64,000 nucleotides of DNA, from positions 50,121,789 through 50,185,788 of the forward strand of contig NC_087070.1 of NCBI RefSeq assembly GCF_963678635.1, read 5' to 3'. The notes under the pieces are model-generated. The model saw only the letters and a program-made list of their open reading frames with translations. It made no database searches and was not told the DNA's origin. Origin of the DNA: Symsagittifera roscoffensis (Eukaryota; Xenacoelomorpha; Acoela; Convolutidae). The first letter of the stretch is position 1, and each line of letters begins with the position of its first letter. Below, in pieces: positions 52,301 to 63,699 of the stretch. Position numbers and translations under genes: made by a program.

Positions 52301-55221
52301 GGTATTCGCGATTCTGATTTGATCCAGGATCACAGAATGAGAACGAAAAAATTGGCGAAGCGAATTTATGCTTTTCTTAGATAGTAGAACCTTTACTTTT
52401 ATCGTCCCAAGTGATCCTTTATTGCATAGCTCAAAACTCAGATAAGGGCGTAGCGATAAGCATGTGTGCTGATTATTATGCTCTAGTTACTGTATTATGA
52501 CGCTCATACAGTCTAATCTAATTTATACAATTTTTTTAAATTCGATTTGTTGCGGTTGGAGAATTAACAAGTCTGTTCCGCCAAACTAGATTTTCGGAAT
52601 AAAAGAGGATATCTGAGTGAACAAAAATGAATAGAAAAATCTCGAAGTAGCAGGCATTGCATCCAAGTTTTGGCGTAATTAATAGGTTATAACAGATTAT
52701 TATGATGACTTTTTGACAATTGTAATTGATTATAATTGCCAAACTTAGGTATTTATCGATTTTAATTGCTTATTTTGCCAAAAATTCGACAATTCAAAAC
52801 TATATTCGAATTTTATCTTATGGGTTAATATTTTTGTGTCAATAAGAAAATCTTTAGAAGAGAGATCTTTTTAACACTTTGGTTCATCTGAGCACAAAGT
52901 TTTGCCAAGGAACAAAACTTTCATAGAGATCCTTTCATATTAGTGGAAAGGTTCCAGCGGTAGATGAAAAATAAAATTTTCCGAATCATCATGAAACTAA
53001 ATCATTTTTTTGATGTTTTGGTGGTTGAAAAAGCTTAAAATATGCATCACCACACAAGTTTAGTGGGGAAGAAATGAAAAAAAAAAACCTTAAAAATTTG
53101 AACTGATTGGAAAACTTTAAAAACATTTTTCTCATTTTTCATAGGAACCAACGTCTACAAAAAGCATAAAATATGAGCAATTTAGATGCAAGTTCGAAGA
53201 CAAAATGGACAAAAAAAGGGATTAAATCAATTATAATGGATTTTTGTGCAAAATTAATGAATTAGAAAGTTGAATAAAATTAATGGATTATAATCAATTA
53301 TAATTTATTATAACTGTATCGAAAAAAATACGAACAAATAATTGATTCTAATCGCTTATAATAGATTGTAAAAAATTATGTTTTGATTTTAAAAAGAGAT
53401 TATAATCGATTATTAATTGATTAAAAGCGATCGTTTCTCTATTTTTGTAAAACTGGTAGTAAAATCGTAATATAATCGATTATTAACGCTTGAAATTGGA
53501 TGCGGGCGAGTCTTTTAATTGCCCAATAATTTTCTGATTGACACGCATGCTAATTTACCGGTACCCGCGAGTTGATGATGTCACAAAAAAGACGAACGTC
53601 ATTCTAAGAGCAATTAAAAAATAAAAAAATGAAACTAAAAAATTTCTTTCTCTCTTAAAAAGTTCTGGTCTAATTTTGTAACAAGTAACAACCATTTAAT
53701 TTTGTTTTCAAAAAACTTAATTCGATTTTTAAAGCTTGCTGAAAAATTATTTTATAATGGGAAAGTACCGTTTCCAAAAAAAGTCGTAAAATCAAAAAAT
53801 GCTTAACATTCTTCCGGAGTGAGAATCTCACACTATGCTTTGATTGTCTCAAACAAAACTTGGTATTTTTGCGCATGTTTCGACCGTCTCGAACAATTTT
53901 TCTCGACCCAAGCCAGACATGTTTGAAATTTTTTGAACGAAAAAAATATGGTTAATTTTTCCCCACCAGCGAGGTTTGATTGGACCGTTTCGGCCTTTTT
54001 GGGTATATTTCGACTTTCAATTAATATGAGTTATTCAAAATTATAGTAAGATATAAAAAATGCTTTTTGGATATTATCTCAGGCTGATTCTAAGAAAAAG
54101 TGGAAACGAATTTTTCAAAGTTAAATTTTTTGTAGTGATAAAAACTTTTTTAAATAACTTTTTCAGTTTTATGATTTTTCGATTTTTCAATTTGTGTCAA
54201 AAAAGTTACAAAAGGCTGATTTTTGAAGGAATTTTTCTTCTTAAATTAACTTTGTTTTACCGCGGGTCAATCATTTCCGACGTTCCTTTTGACCATGCTA
54301 CCAAAATTTTTATTTTTTCTTTCAGATTTGACCAAATTTTGATGTTTTGACCTTGCTCAAGGTTTTTTTTTCGACCGTGTTTGACCTAATTTAGATATAA
54401 TTTGACCGTGCTCTAGATATATTTTGATCATGTCAACCAAACTTCTATATGTTTCGACCGTGCTCGAGATTTGTTTTGAGTTTATGCGCGACCCAAACCT
54501 TGCCTCGACTATTCTCGACATGTGCTCTACTTTGAAAGTCAAAACAAAAAAATGAGCAACTAGAGCCGGGCAATGCTCAATTGACATCGAACCTGCAATA
54601 TTGTTTTTTGAAAGTTCATAACAAAAAAATGACCGCTTCATGGATGTTGACCGCCTAATGCAGTAAAAACGAAATCAATCCGTCTTTTAAAAATTGAAAG
54701 TGATCGTTTGAAATTGTCTGAAAAATTTAAGAAAATGGCAATAACTAATGGGAAAATGCCAATAACGAACTGTCAATATAAAAAAACGCCGATCATTCAA
54801 TGCTTAATTGACATTGAACTGAAAATAAGGTTCTTTAAAAGCCTGTAACTTTAATATAAGAAAATGTCTGAAAATTGAATCAAACGGTGTAAATGAATGT
54901 TCATTGAAAACGGCTTGTTCTTTTTCATTTCTAACCCTCTGATTTCTAAATGAGATGAATTTTCCTAATTAATTGAACAAGAAAATGCTTCCTAAAGCGC
55001 ATTTGGCAGCTTCTATCAAATTAAATTACGTCAGCGAGCATGATCAAATGAAAAGATTTGAATGTTTTTTTTTTCAACATGCCAATAGTTGTATGAACAG
55101 TTTTTTGGTTTTATCAAAAGTTTCTGTCATAGTTGCTGAGAGGGAGGAGGGGTGGGGAACCAAACGGTATTATTTTCCATAAAAACGAATTTCAAGTTTG
55201 AATTATTGTCATGTTTTTCAG
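52301..55221. other. Intron sequence after the satellite
   Basis: No gene is supported. It is AT-rich with degenerate palindromic words such as TAATCGATTA (52660-53480) and scattered GACCGTGCTCGAGAT-like repeats (54280-54480), too diverged to define a unit length. Confidence 0.45.
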
Positions 55222-55687
55222 GACTCCCTGCAGCGCCCTGACCCGCATAAATCAGAACAGATTAAGTGGTGTTTTGGGCGCTATAGTTCTCGCTTTCATC
55301 TTTTCATACGGACCATTCTATGTATCCCAGATGTGCAACGGGTTCCACTTCTTGGCCGGCTTCGACAAACTCACTTTCGCTTATATCACCCTAATATCTC
55401 AAGCTTCAACAGTCTTGAACAGCTGCATCAACCCCATTTTGTACAGCGCTTTCACCAAAAGTTTCTATCTTATCCATCAACTCACATCTCCGGATCTGCA
55501 AACTGAGAACCCCGCAATTGAGCGAGCTGCAGGGGCGCAAGAACTCGACTTTCGGACTACACCCAGGGGCTCCTCTGATGCGCCGTATGTCCCAAAAGAC
55601 GCCATCATCGAACTGCAAACAGCAAAACAACGGTTTGATACAATCAGCGCGCTGACCTATCACATTCAAGAATCAAAAGAGTGTTAG
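55222..55687 (+). CDS. Class A GPCR, exon 4 (TM6-TM7 and C-terminal tail)
   Basis: Acceptor TTTTTCAG ends at 55221; the exon completes codon 210 and ends at TAG (55685-55687). TM6 holds Pro241 (6.50), but the usual Cys-Trp-X-Pro toggle is replaced by Ser238-Tyr-Gly-Pro. TM7 ends with Asn-Pro-Ile-Leu-Tyr (280-284), the NPxxY motif. The tail of 80 residues is hydrophilic with Ser/Thr sites for phosphorylation. The four exons sum to 1,095 bases, exactly 365 codons including the stop, with every intron in phase 2, which supports the whole gene model. The receptor subfamily and ligand are not recognised. Confidence 0.9.
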
Positions 55688-56589
55688 GATTCAAATTTGA
55701 TGAATATACTCAAAAAATGTCATTAATTTTGCGTATGCTCAAAATAGTTATTTTTGCTGTCAGTTTTGCCGTTATCCAAAAATCGTTACTTTTCTATATT
55801 TTTTCTATATATTCTATGTCCACTTTCTTTGCCGTATATTGTCCTATACAGAAAAAAAATATCATTACTAACTTTAAAATTGCCAAATTAATCGGTGTTT
55901 ATAAACTGCCCAATCATTCAATATTTATTACACCGACAGATTGAGTTTCCTATACTTTTGGAACATGAAAACTGATGCCCAGTTAAAACTTGTAATCATT
56001 CGAAACTTGATGTTTTATTTTTTTTTCAGGTTTTAAAATTGTGGTTGATAATTTGGTGTAAAGTGTAATTTTAGTTTTATTTGTTAAAAAAAATTATGTG
56101 ATTTTAATTGTTGTTGGTCAACAAATCCAGAAACTAGTGCTGTTTGTTGGCCGTCATCACCCAAAATTTTTTTGTTGAACCATTGAACCATTTATAACAC
56201 CAAAAGCGAAGTCAATTAGTTTATTTTGATTCGAAAAACTCGTAATAGTGCTGATTGATAATTTTAACTTTTAATGTTTGTTTTCAAAAATGACTTAATT
56301 AACATTTTTTTTGTTTTTCTTTGAAAACTCAAATAATATCATGTCCCTTGAACACGGTTTAACCACGGTACTCAAAAAACGTGAGAGCTTACCAGTCAGC
56401 GATGATAGCGAATTTCACAATCCCAGGAAAAAAAAACTGTTTGACAGAATGAAGATGAAGCAAATTGAAAGAATCTGCCAGATCAAAACCGGTAAAACTT
56501 CTTTTTAGAGATATCCAAGTAATAGCCAAAACATACAAAAACTAATTAGCTGCGAATATAAAGTAACCAAAGTTCATCATTCGCTTTTT
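55688..56589. other. GPCR 3' flank
   Basis: Contains the presumed 3' untranslated region. I see no clear AATAAA close to the stop. A 65-codon frame at 56311-56508 is described separately as a weak exon candidate. Confidence 0.4.
56341..56491 (+). CDS. Possible exon, unknown gene (weak)
   Basis: An ATG at 56341 opens a hydrophilic, non-repetitive peptide of 50 codons (Lys/Arg/Glu/Ser, a KKK cluster) that runs into a donor-like ACCG|GTAAAA at 56492. Its composition looks more protein-like than neighbouring AT-rich frames. No partner exon matches its phase, so it may be chance. Confidence 0.2.
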
Positions 56590-57015
56590 GTTTCGACTTT
56601 CGATACGAAAGTAATGGAGTATTTGTGATCTGGGTGGGTTTTTTGTTCCGACTTTCGATACGTAAGTAGCAGAATATTTGTACTCGGTGAGGGTTTTTTT
56701 TCTTCAGAAAAATTTCGATTTTTAACTAGCCATTTTTGACGGAATTTTTAAAAATCATTTTTATCAATGTTGTCCTGAGCTCAAATTTGAAAAAAATTCT
56801 TCACCTGTAAAACGCGTAAGCGGAGAGTTAATCCGTCTGAAAAATTATTCCAAATTGGTTGAAAGAAGCTTATTTGCCATAATTGATTTGTTACAAGGAG
56901 CAACATCTATCCTTTTGTACTTTATATGGAGTGTTTTAAATTGTTTTTACTTCTCCATAAACCTTAAAAGGCACTCTGAATCTTCAGGGTTTCGCCCGAA
57001 TACGAGCAGTCTTGT
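56590..57015 (+). mobile_element. Helentron-like element, copy 11 with an extra 5' end
   Basis: 56590-56643 is an isolated family 5' end (GTTTCGACTTTCGATACG...GTGGGTTTTTT). It breaks off in a T run, where a second copy begins (GTTCCGACTTTCGATACG at 56645) and continues, with a central deletion, to CACTCTGAATCTTC, hairpin and GAGCAGTCTTGT at 57015. Confidence 0.65.
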
Positions 57016-57572
57016 TAAGTTTGAACAGTGTGAAATCTGGTATTTCCGGACTTTTGCGAACATGAGCTTATTTTTCTAGGCTTTGGCGACCATGGCAAAC
57101 CGACAGCTAATTTTTGGGTTAAAAGAGTTGATAATGGATGGTCAGATCAGTAAATCAATGTATCAGTAAACAAAAAACAAATTTTTCAATTACGTTATAA
57201 CAACTATTGAAAACTGAAACTTGTAAAAAATGACCATTTTCCTCAAAAATAACCTTGAGTTATAACGAAATAAAATAACTCTCAACATACAAATATACGC
57301 TTAGGTATAAGTACCAATGCAAGTTAATTAGCAGATTTATAATCCAATATAATCTTGACTTACTAAACAGATTTCTATTTGTTATGACCAATTAAAACTG
57401 ATTAAAGTTTCTACAGAAAATCTTTTTTTTTAGAGTCTCTTCTCAAATATATCAAAAAATGAAAAGAATAATCTCTAATTGATTATACTTGATCAAAATC
57501 GATTTCATAGCTTTAGCTTAGAGACAGGCCGTAAACCTAGCCAGATGCGTTCAGTAAACCGATATGCCTAAA
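57016..57572. other. Non-coding stretch
   Basis: No gene or strong repeat is seen. Confidence 0.4.
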
Positions 57573-58095
57573 ACAAGACTGCTCGTATCCGGTCGAAGTC
57601 CTGAATGTTCCGACTGCCTTTCAAGGTTTATGGAGCAGTAATAACATTAACAAGTTAAATGTAAAAAATGGACATTTTTTTTCTAAAAATTGAAGTTTTT
57701 TATGAAAATCATCCCCTCACACGCCATAGTAAGTACAAAAGTATAGATTTCGCTCCTTGTTACACATCAATTATGGCAAATAAGCTTCTTTTAACAAAAT
57801 TGGAACAATTTTGTGAGACGGGTTAAATCTACGCTTACGCGTTAAGAGCGCAAAACAGATCGCACGTTAATTGGCTCAAATTGGCCAAAAAGGCAATCTA
57901 TAAACCTCCCATAACTTTACAAAAAATGATCAAAGACGAAATATTTTTTCAAATTTAAGCTCAAGACAACATTCCTTGTGAATGAAATAAAAAATTTTCC
58001 GTCAAACATGGCTAGTTAAGAAGTCGAAATTTGTCTGAAGAAAAAACCCACCCCGAGCACAATTTTTCCGTTACTTTTGTATCAAAAGTCGCAAC
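57573..58095 (-). mobile_element. Helentron-like element, copy 12 (reverse)
   Basis: ACAAGACTGCTCGTATC, decayed hairpin, GTTCCGACTGCC at the left; CCGAGCACAATTTTTCCG and AGTCGCAAC at the right; a decayed CGC block in the centre. Confidence 0.65.
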
Positions 58096-58602
58096 AATAA
58101 GCAGACCAGCATATCCAGCTATGTAATAATTTTATCGATTGAGGAAGTCAAGTTTTATAGAGGATTTTAGTGGACACATCGTTTTTCCGAGTGCCCCCCC
58201 CCTTATTTTGTACTTCGTCTGCTAAAATTTTCACGAAATTCTAATACCAGCGTTAAAATAGAAGAATCCATTTGTAATCAATTCTAATTGATTCTAAGAT
58301 TTTTTCTAAAATGGTTTGATCAGTTTTATTGAATTAAAAACCTTTTTGTTTGCACGTGTCATCGTTGACCCAATTATTTATAAATTGAAAACCGTTGGCT
58401 AAAGTAAAACGTTGGCTAATGAACAGAACTTGGAAAACGTTTTAGAAGTCTTCAAATCAATTCAAATATGTAATTGTTTTTCTTCACTTGTCTTGATTAG
58501 TTTTTGTTTCAATTTCGTCAAAAAAAACAAGCTGAATTTTTAGCACATATTTTCATTTTAGCAGAAAGTGTTTTTTTGTCAATGGTGATGAAAAGAACTG
58601 AA
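58096..58602. other. Non-coding stretch between two reverse copies
   Basis: Contains a run of C at about 58194-58202; otherwise nothing recognised. Confidence 0.4.
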
Positions 58603-59133
58603 AAAAACTGCTCGTATCAAGGCAAACCCTTGAATGTTCTGACTGCCTTTAAAGGTCTATAAAGTTGTAAAAACATCAAAAATTAAATGTAAAAAAAAAG
58701 AAACTGAAATGAAAAAATTTTGTAACAAAATTTGAGATTTTTTTGAAGCACATCCCTTCACACGCCATATAAAATATAAAGTGATAAATTTACTTCTAAA
58801 AAATCAATTATAGCAACTAAGCTTCCTTCAACCTTTTTGGAACAAATTCTAAGACGGATTAAATCTCCGCTTACGCGTTAATAGCGCAAAATATATCGCG
58901 CGTTAATTGTCCCAATTTGGCCGAAATTCTAATTTTAAACCTCCATAATTTTACACAAAGTGATTACAAGTGAAATAGTTTTTCAAATTTAAGCATAGGA
59001 CAACAATACGTTTCGAATGATATAAAAACAATTCCGTCAAAAATGGCTAATTTAGAAGTCGAAATTTGTCTGAAGAAAAAAAACACAACCCCGAGCACAA
59101 ATGTTCCGTTACTTTTGTATCGAATGTCGGAAC
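58603..59133 (-). mobile_element. Helentron-like element, copy 13 (reverse)
   Basis: AAACTGCTCGTATCAAGGC and GTTCTGACTGCC at the left; AATATATCGCGCGTTAATTG in the centre; CCGAGCACAAATGTTCCG and TGTCGGAAC at the right. Nearly complete. Confidence 0.7.
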
Positions 59134-59502
59134 AGTAATAAAGCTGTAAAATTTTTGCAATATATTTTTAAACTTAACCAAAAAGGAAGAACTTAGCTGA
59201 GGCCTAGCGAAGTTACTCAATATAAAAAATCTGATTTATTTTAACAAAGATTCGTTTTGCTCAATGTTTCTATTTTTATTTTAAAACTGTTTCTACCCGT
59301 TCCAGGAATCAAGTGAACTTTATAATACCTAAACGAAGTTTGCTTTTATTGGTTTGCTTTTGACACCCAAAGATAAGTGTCATCATTAAGTTTGAACTTT
59401 TGTGCATATTTTTAGTGTCATTCAATCTCAACAATATCAGGTCTGAAAAGTTGTACTGAAAAATACTGCGAGAATTTCATGCTCGCATTACCTTTCGAAA
59501 TT

Positions 59503-59551
59503 GAAATGGGTGGTTTGTAATTGGAAGTTTCAGTTACAAACTACCCATTTC
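59503..59551. repeat. Hairpin, 18-base arms
   Basis: 59503-59520 (GAAATGGGTGGTTTGTAA) pairs with 59534-59551 with one mismatch across a 13-base loop. Confidence 0.65.
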
Positions 59552-60494
59552 AAATTCAATTGGCAATTTGAAACTAATTACTTGAATTTGATACTAATGG
59601 TCTAGTTTTTCCAAGGAATTGTTTTTAAAATAAAAAACTGTGTTGATCATTGTTAACTGAACAAGAAATGATTTCATGCAATTTTATTTGCCGATATATA
59701 CTGATATACCGTTGAGCATGCAAATTACGAAAATTATTTTTGTATAAAATTGTTAAAGCGTAATTTTATAGTGCTGTTCCAAGAAGGATAAAAACATTAT
59801 CAACACTCGCACAAAACCAACCTCAAACGATAAACATTTTTTTTGGCTCCAAAAAATTTTTATCTTGGCCATCGAATGTAGCTATTAAAGGTATATTTAC
59901 AGCAACTTTGTCTGAACTACACTTGGGACACTTGAAACAAAACAGGATAGCTCGTATATAAGTGCAAAGCCCTGATGTTTTGACTGCCCCTTCATGAAGA
60001 AAAAAATTATGCGTCAAAAAACCGATTTAGCATCTTACATCTATCGTTTTTAGCGTCTAGCATCTATCAAAAAGACCAAATAGCTGGCTTAAGATCAACT
60101 TTCAAAGATTTTACTTTGCCGCTTACTCATTTTAGAAGAACGCAACATGTCGCTCGTTTATAGTTCCAAAGGAGCTAAACTGGCAGCCTTTAAGCCCCGT
60201 TTTTTTCTAGAAAAAATGATCACAAGTTTTTCAAGTTGATGTCAATAACATCAAAAAAATTTCATCAAAAATACAGTTGAAAAGTCAGAACTACACTAAA
60301 AATATACTCTCAGCTTCAATATTTTTGTGTTTTCTCCAGAAATAGGAAAATAACGAAACTATTTAAATATAAATAAACGCTTTGTCCTGATGTCTTCTGT
60401 ATCAAATTTTAAGAAAAATTAGATTGTTCTATAAATATCCTCTGAAAATATACACAACAACAAGCAAGCCCTGTTACTGGGCGAGTAGCACAGA

Positions 60495-60616
60495 ATGATA
60501 CAACAGTTTTTTCAAACTAGTGTTGTTTATGTATGTGGTAAAAAAAAATACACATGCGTTTGGAACGTTAGTGAACAAAGCAAAATCAACAGCAGCCTGC
60601 AGAATAATCAAATTGG
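60495..60616 (+). CDS. Possible exon, unknown (weak)
   Basis: ATG at 60495 just after an acceptor-like GTAGCACAG; a 40-codon, Cys-containing peptide runs to a donor-like CAAATTG|GTAAATC at 60617. Its phase fits neither of the other weak candidates nearby, so support is poor. Confidence 0.15.
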
Positions 60617-60728
60617 TAAATCCTTGAGTAATGTGTTGATTTTTTTATATCGAATAGTTTTTACGGAAACAAACACTAAAAATTGTATAATTATTGAGAA
60701 AAAAAAGGTTTTTCATAGAACACATTAC

Positions 60729-60800
60729 GAGGCCAAACTGTGTGTTTGTGAATTGCGTGCGGATTCCGCGACAAAGCCGCGCTCTTTGTTCTTTTTCTTC
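60729..60800 (+). repeat. Interspersed repeat B, copy 2
   Basis: GAGGCCAAACTGTGTGTTTG, GTGCGGATTCCGCG and CCGCGCTCTTTG follow the same order as 40094-40165, with the GCGG/CCGC hairpin better preserved here. Confidence 0.5.
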
Positions 60801-61927
60801 TTTCGTTTTCTCAATCGTTCTGACAAATGTTATCATGTTTAAAGGCTTGTCTCTTCATTCCAGAGACCAACACACATTGAATGAAGCGCCTTTTCAATGC
60901 AAAGTTTGACCTCGTAATGCAACTCAAAGGGTTCAAACAATTCTTAGAAACGTCTATAAATTAAATAATTTACCCTTCTGACAATCATTTTTGCTGTGTA
61001 TGTCATCAAACTTCAGAAAAATTTTCAAAAAAAGTAATCTGTTAATTTTTTTTTGTCTATTTTTGCGTTTATTTAGCAATTTGATTGTGAGAAAATACAT
61101 TAGTCGTAATTTAAATTAGGGTTTGAAATTATCCGGTGTAACCAAAAATCCCTTTGTATTGTCGGAAGTTCGAACTCAATTTCCGCTATGAGTTTTGAAA
61201 GTCCTAATATTGACAATTGTATAGATATAATTTTTTCAAAGTAATTATACTCTCAAACTAAATTTCGAACTACTCATTCTACTGGCATCCATACAATTGT
61301 CAATAACAAGACATCCAAAGTATTAACATGAAAACACTCTTCAAAAATATCAAGCTACTGGTTAGGATCGAAATATTTAAAAAAAACGATCAAAGGTTAG
61401 ACTTTGCAACATCTAATTTGAGCATCAAAAAATTTTGTGAGGTTGTTTTCTATAAAAAACATGTGAAAGTTTTCTAATTTGCCAGAATTTTGGTTGTCAT
61501 TATCAAAAAATATATTGTAGTCGATTGTAAAGTTTTTGTTCAAGTCGCTAAAAAGTAAGAAAAGTTGTCTTTTGCTACTTTGAAAGAACCTTCTTTAATT
61601 ATTTTTCAAAAAATATTACTTGTTCAAATTCTAGTTTGCTTTTAATTTTCGAATTTTGTCTGTATTTCGAATCAAAAATTGCTTACGATGTTTCAAATAC
61701 TAAAACTTCAAGAACAATAAAACCGTCACATAAGTGTTTTGTTTGATGCTTGTGTTTTTTCCAGTGCCTTGTTGATTTTCTTGATAGGTCTTTTCCTTAG
61801 TGTTTTTAAAGTATCCTGGTGTTTGACCTTGCACACATAAAATTGCATTTCTAGACAACCAATTCTGTCACGCTTAAATTTTTGGAAATTTGATGACTTT
61901 GTATCGTGTTTCTTTTTCATCTAACAG

Positions 61928-62122
61928 AATTCTTCATTGATCGCCAAATTATCAGATCAAAACAATAAAACGGATAATCTCATAAACTATACTGACGATG
62001 TCCAAAATCTATATGAAAATTTTTTATCCGCCAATTGCATAGTGCGCCCGTCTATCACTGCAATTAAAGATCGTTGTATTACAAAAATAAAAACATATGC
62101 TTTTGCTTTAAGAAACTTGTAA
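61928..62122 (+). CDS. Possible terminal exon, unknown (weak)
   Basis: A strong-looking acceptor (a pyrimidine tract with TTTTTCATCTAACAG, ending at 61927) is followed by 64 open codons ending in TAA (62120-62122). The peptide is hydrophilic with two Cys and looks globular rather than low-complexity. No upstream exon in matching phase is identified. Confidence 0.25.
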   Translation, partial: NSSLIAKLSDQNNKTDNLINYTDDVQNLYENFLSANCIVRPSITAIKDRCITKIKTYAFALRNL

Positions 62123-62181
62123 AAATCCAGTATCTCAAAGACTACGCTGGAACTTAATGAGGGCTCTTTGCGATTGTATTG

Positions 62182-62477
62182 TGTGAGTTGATCATCTTGT
62201 TTATAACGACACTGTCATCCGGCCGGATTGGCATGAACCAGTAATAAGTATTTATATCTATTTATCAGGTAAATTTATCGTATCTCAGACCAGACTGATG
62301 GCCTTGACTGATATTAAGCAAAACCATATGGCTGAGCCATAATTTTTGGCTGAGCATACGGCTGCGCGACAATAAAGTTAAATTTGTGTTCAGTTCTTTC
62401 TCTCAACTTACTTTACATAGATAGATCTAGCCAATTTGTTCGGATTCGATATAGAGCTCAAACCTTACGGTGGGACT
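62182..62477 (+). repeat. 5' LTR of a gypsy-like element (approximate left edge)
   Basis: The right edge is fixed by the primer binding site at 62478. Inside is a TATA-like TATTTATATC near 62247 and a polyadenylation signal AATAAA at 62371-62376, in the right order for promoter and poly(A) site. The left edge is a guess at a TG near 62182. The 3' LTR lies outside the window. Confidence 0.5.
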
Positions 62478-62495
62478 TGGCGCAGCCAACAGGTT
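62478..62495 (+). promoter_or_regulatory. Primer binding site candidate
   Basis: TGGCGCAGCCAACAGG starts with the TGG expected opposite a tRNA CCA end, and TGGCGCAG is a common beginning of primer sites in gypsy-type elements. It lies directly after the AATAAA-containing LTR and before gag-like text. Confidence 0.5.
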
Positions 62496-63530
62496 ACAAA
62501 AACCCGCTAAGTATTCCACTATTCACACGAGACACAAGACATCTCTAGAACCACCATTGGAACGGTCAAAATGGGCGGCAATGAAAGAAATGGCCGTCTT
62601 TGCAAAGAGTCAAATATGGAATAGAGGTAAGAGTTTTGATAAGAATGAAACCTCCCGTGCTAGAACCAACTGATCCAACCTATGGCACTTAAACATAATA
62701 GAGACATCTGAAATCAAGAAAAAAGAGTCACTTGGGAAAATAACGTAAGCAAAAGCAGAGATAAAAGCGAACTGTGCAATCAGGTACCATGGGATGACGC
62801 GGACGAAATAGTAAGAAACTACATATTCTTAGGTCTGGGAGCAGAAAGGCAGAGACAATCGCAACAAAAGAGACCAAGCCTCGAATAGAAACATCAACTA
62901 CAAAGGAGTTAGCAAATCCTAGAAGACATATTCGTAGTCACACGAATCATAGCTTTCGAAAGGTAGAATTTCATCTGTCGGAAACAATAACAAAAAAACG
63001 AGATGTTGGAGTAATTCCATACGGATTTGGTCAAAGTTGATTGTGGGGATCGAGAAGACGAATGTGTTTGTGATATGTTCACGTCCCACATGTCCAACGA
63101 AAAAATTGCAGAAGAACTGTTGGCAGAAACCCGATCACCAAACGACGCTTAGGATTATGCAATCAGGAGAGAAAAAAATATTGACAAAGTAAAGCGATGA
63201 AAACAAATCCATTTGGAGCTCCATCAGCCACAAACACATCACTGAAACAAGAACCGTTGGGTCATATTCAACCACGCGGAAAAGGTGGTAACCAAAGTAA
63301 TGCGTACCAAAATAGCCAAAAGGGTCGGGGAAATCTGCGAGGTCAGAACAATTTTTCCCGGGCAAACTACAACCCACGGGGCAACAAAACCAACAGGTAG
63401 GTCAAAACAAAACATGCTATAAATGTGAAGTCCTGTCCAGCGAAAGACAAAATCTGTACCAAATGCGCCAAACGAGGCCATTTTGCACAAGTATGTAGAT
63501 CAATAAACGTTAACTACATGCAACAAACCG
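62496..63530 (+). pseudogene. Gag of the right-hand gypsy-like element, decayed
   Basis: Short open pieces with stops between them. The best part is a zinc knuckle C-X2-C-X4-H-X4-C at 63455-63496 (Cys-Thr-Lys-Cys ... Gly-His ... Cys). Forty bases earlier, in another frame, a Cys-Tyr-Lys-Cys (63415-63426) marks the remains of a first knuckle. A basic Gly/Gln/Asn-rich stretch precedes them (63197-63400). Nucleocapsid-type function would be RNA packaging. Confidence 0.6.
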
Positions 63531-63699
63531 AGTCACCAACAAGATAACGAAGAAAAGGATTCCATTGCAGAGGACAAAATCGACCCAGTGGCATATGCCG
63601 AATTCATGTCGGCAAACGGTTGGGAGGAAATTCCCCAGGACAACTTTACGGTTTTGGCGATATCATAAACAACCGCAATCCAAAACCCAATGAGTATGC

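Larger units (their letters stand above)
46977..55221 (+). other. GPCR intron 3 (8.2 kb) with satellite array
   Basis: A phase 2 intron with GTAACT donor and TTTTTCAG acceptor. It contains interspersed repeat A (47166-47305), a long hairpin (48349-48405), the 35 bp satellite (48575-52300) and, from 52300 on, AT-rich DNA with recurrent TAATCGATTATAA-like words (52660-53480) and loose repeats of TTTCGACCGTGCTCGAGAT (about 53876-54500). Confidence 0.75.
59134..62179. other. Non-coding stretch with small repeats
   Basis: Contains a hairpin (59503-59551), a reverse Helentron-like 3' fragment (about 59947-59995, GCTCGTATATAAG to TTTTGACTGCC), interspersed repeat B copy 2 (60729-60800) and a 14-base inverted repeat (61209-61222 with 61291-61304). 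Two weak exon candidates are listed separately. No confident gene. Confidence 0.45.

Noticed and set aside
33494..59133. Reading the ~530 bp family as ordinary TIR transposons (MITEs)
   Set aside because: The inverted repeat is terminal only on the 5' side; on the 3' side it is followed by about 35-40 bases with a conserved hairpin, and copies join head to tail, which does not fit a TIR element.
62470..62673. 67-codon plus-strand ORF at the right-edge element
   Set aside because: It begins inside the LTR end and runs over the primer binding site, so it is unlikely to be translated as such.
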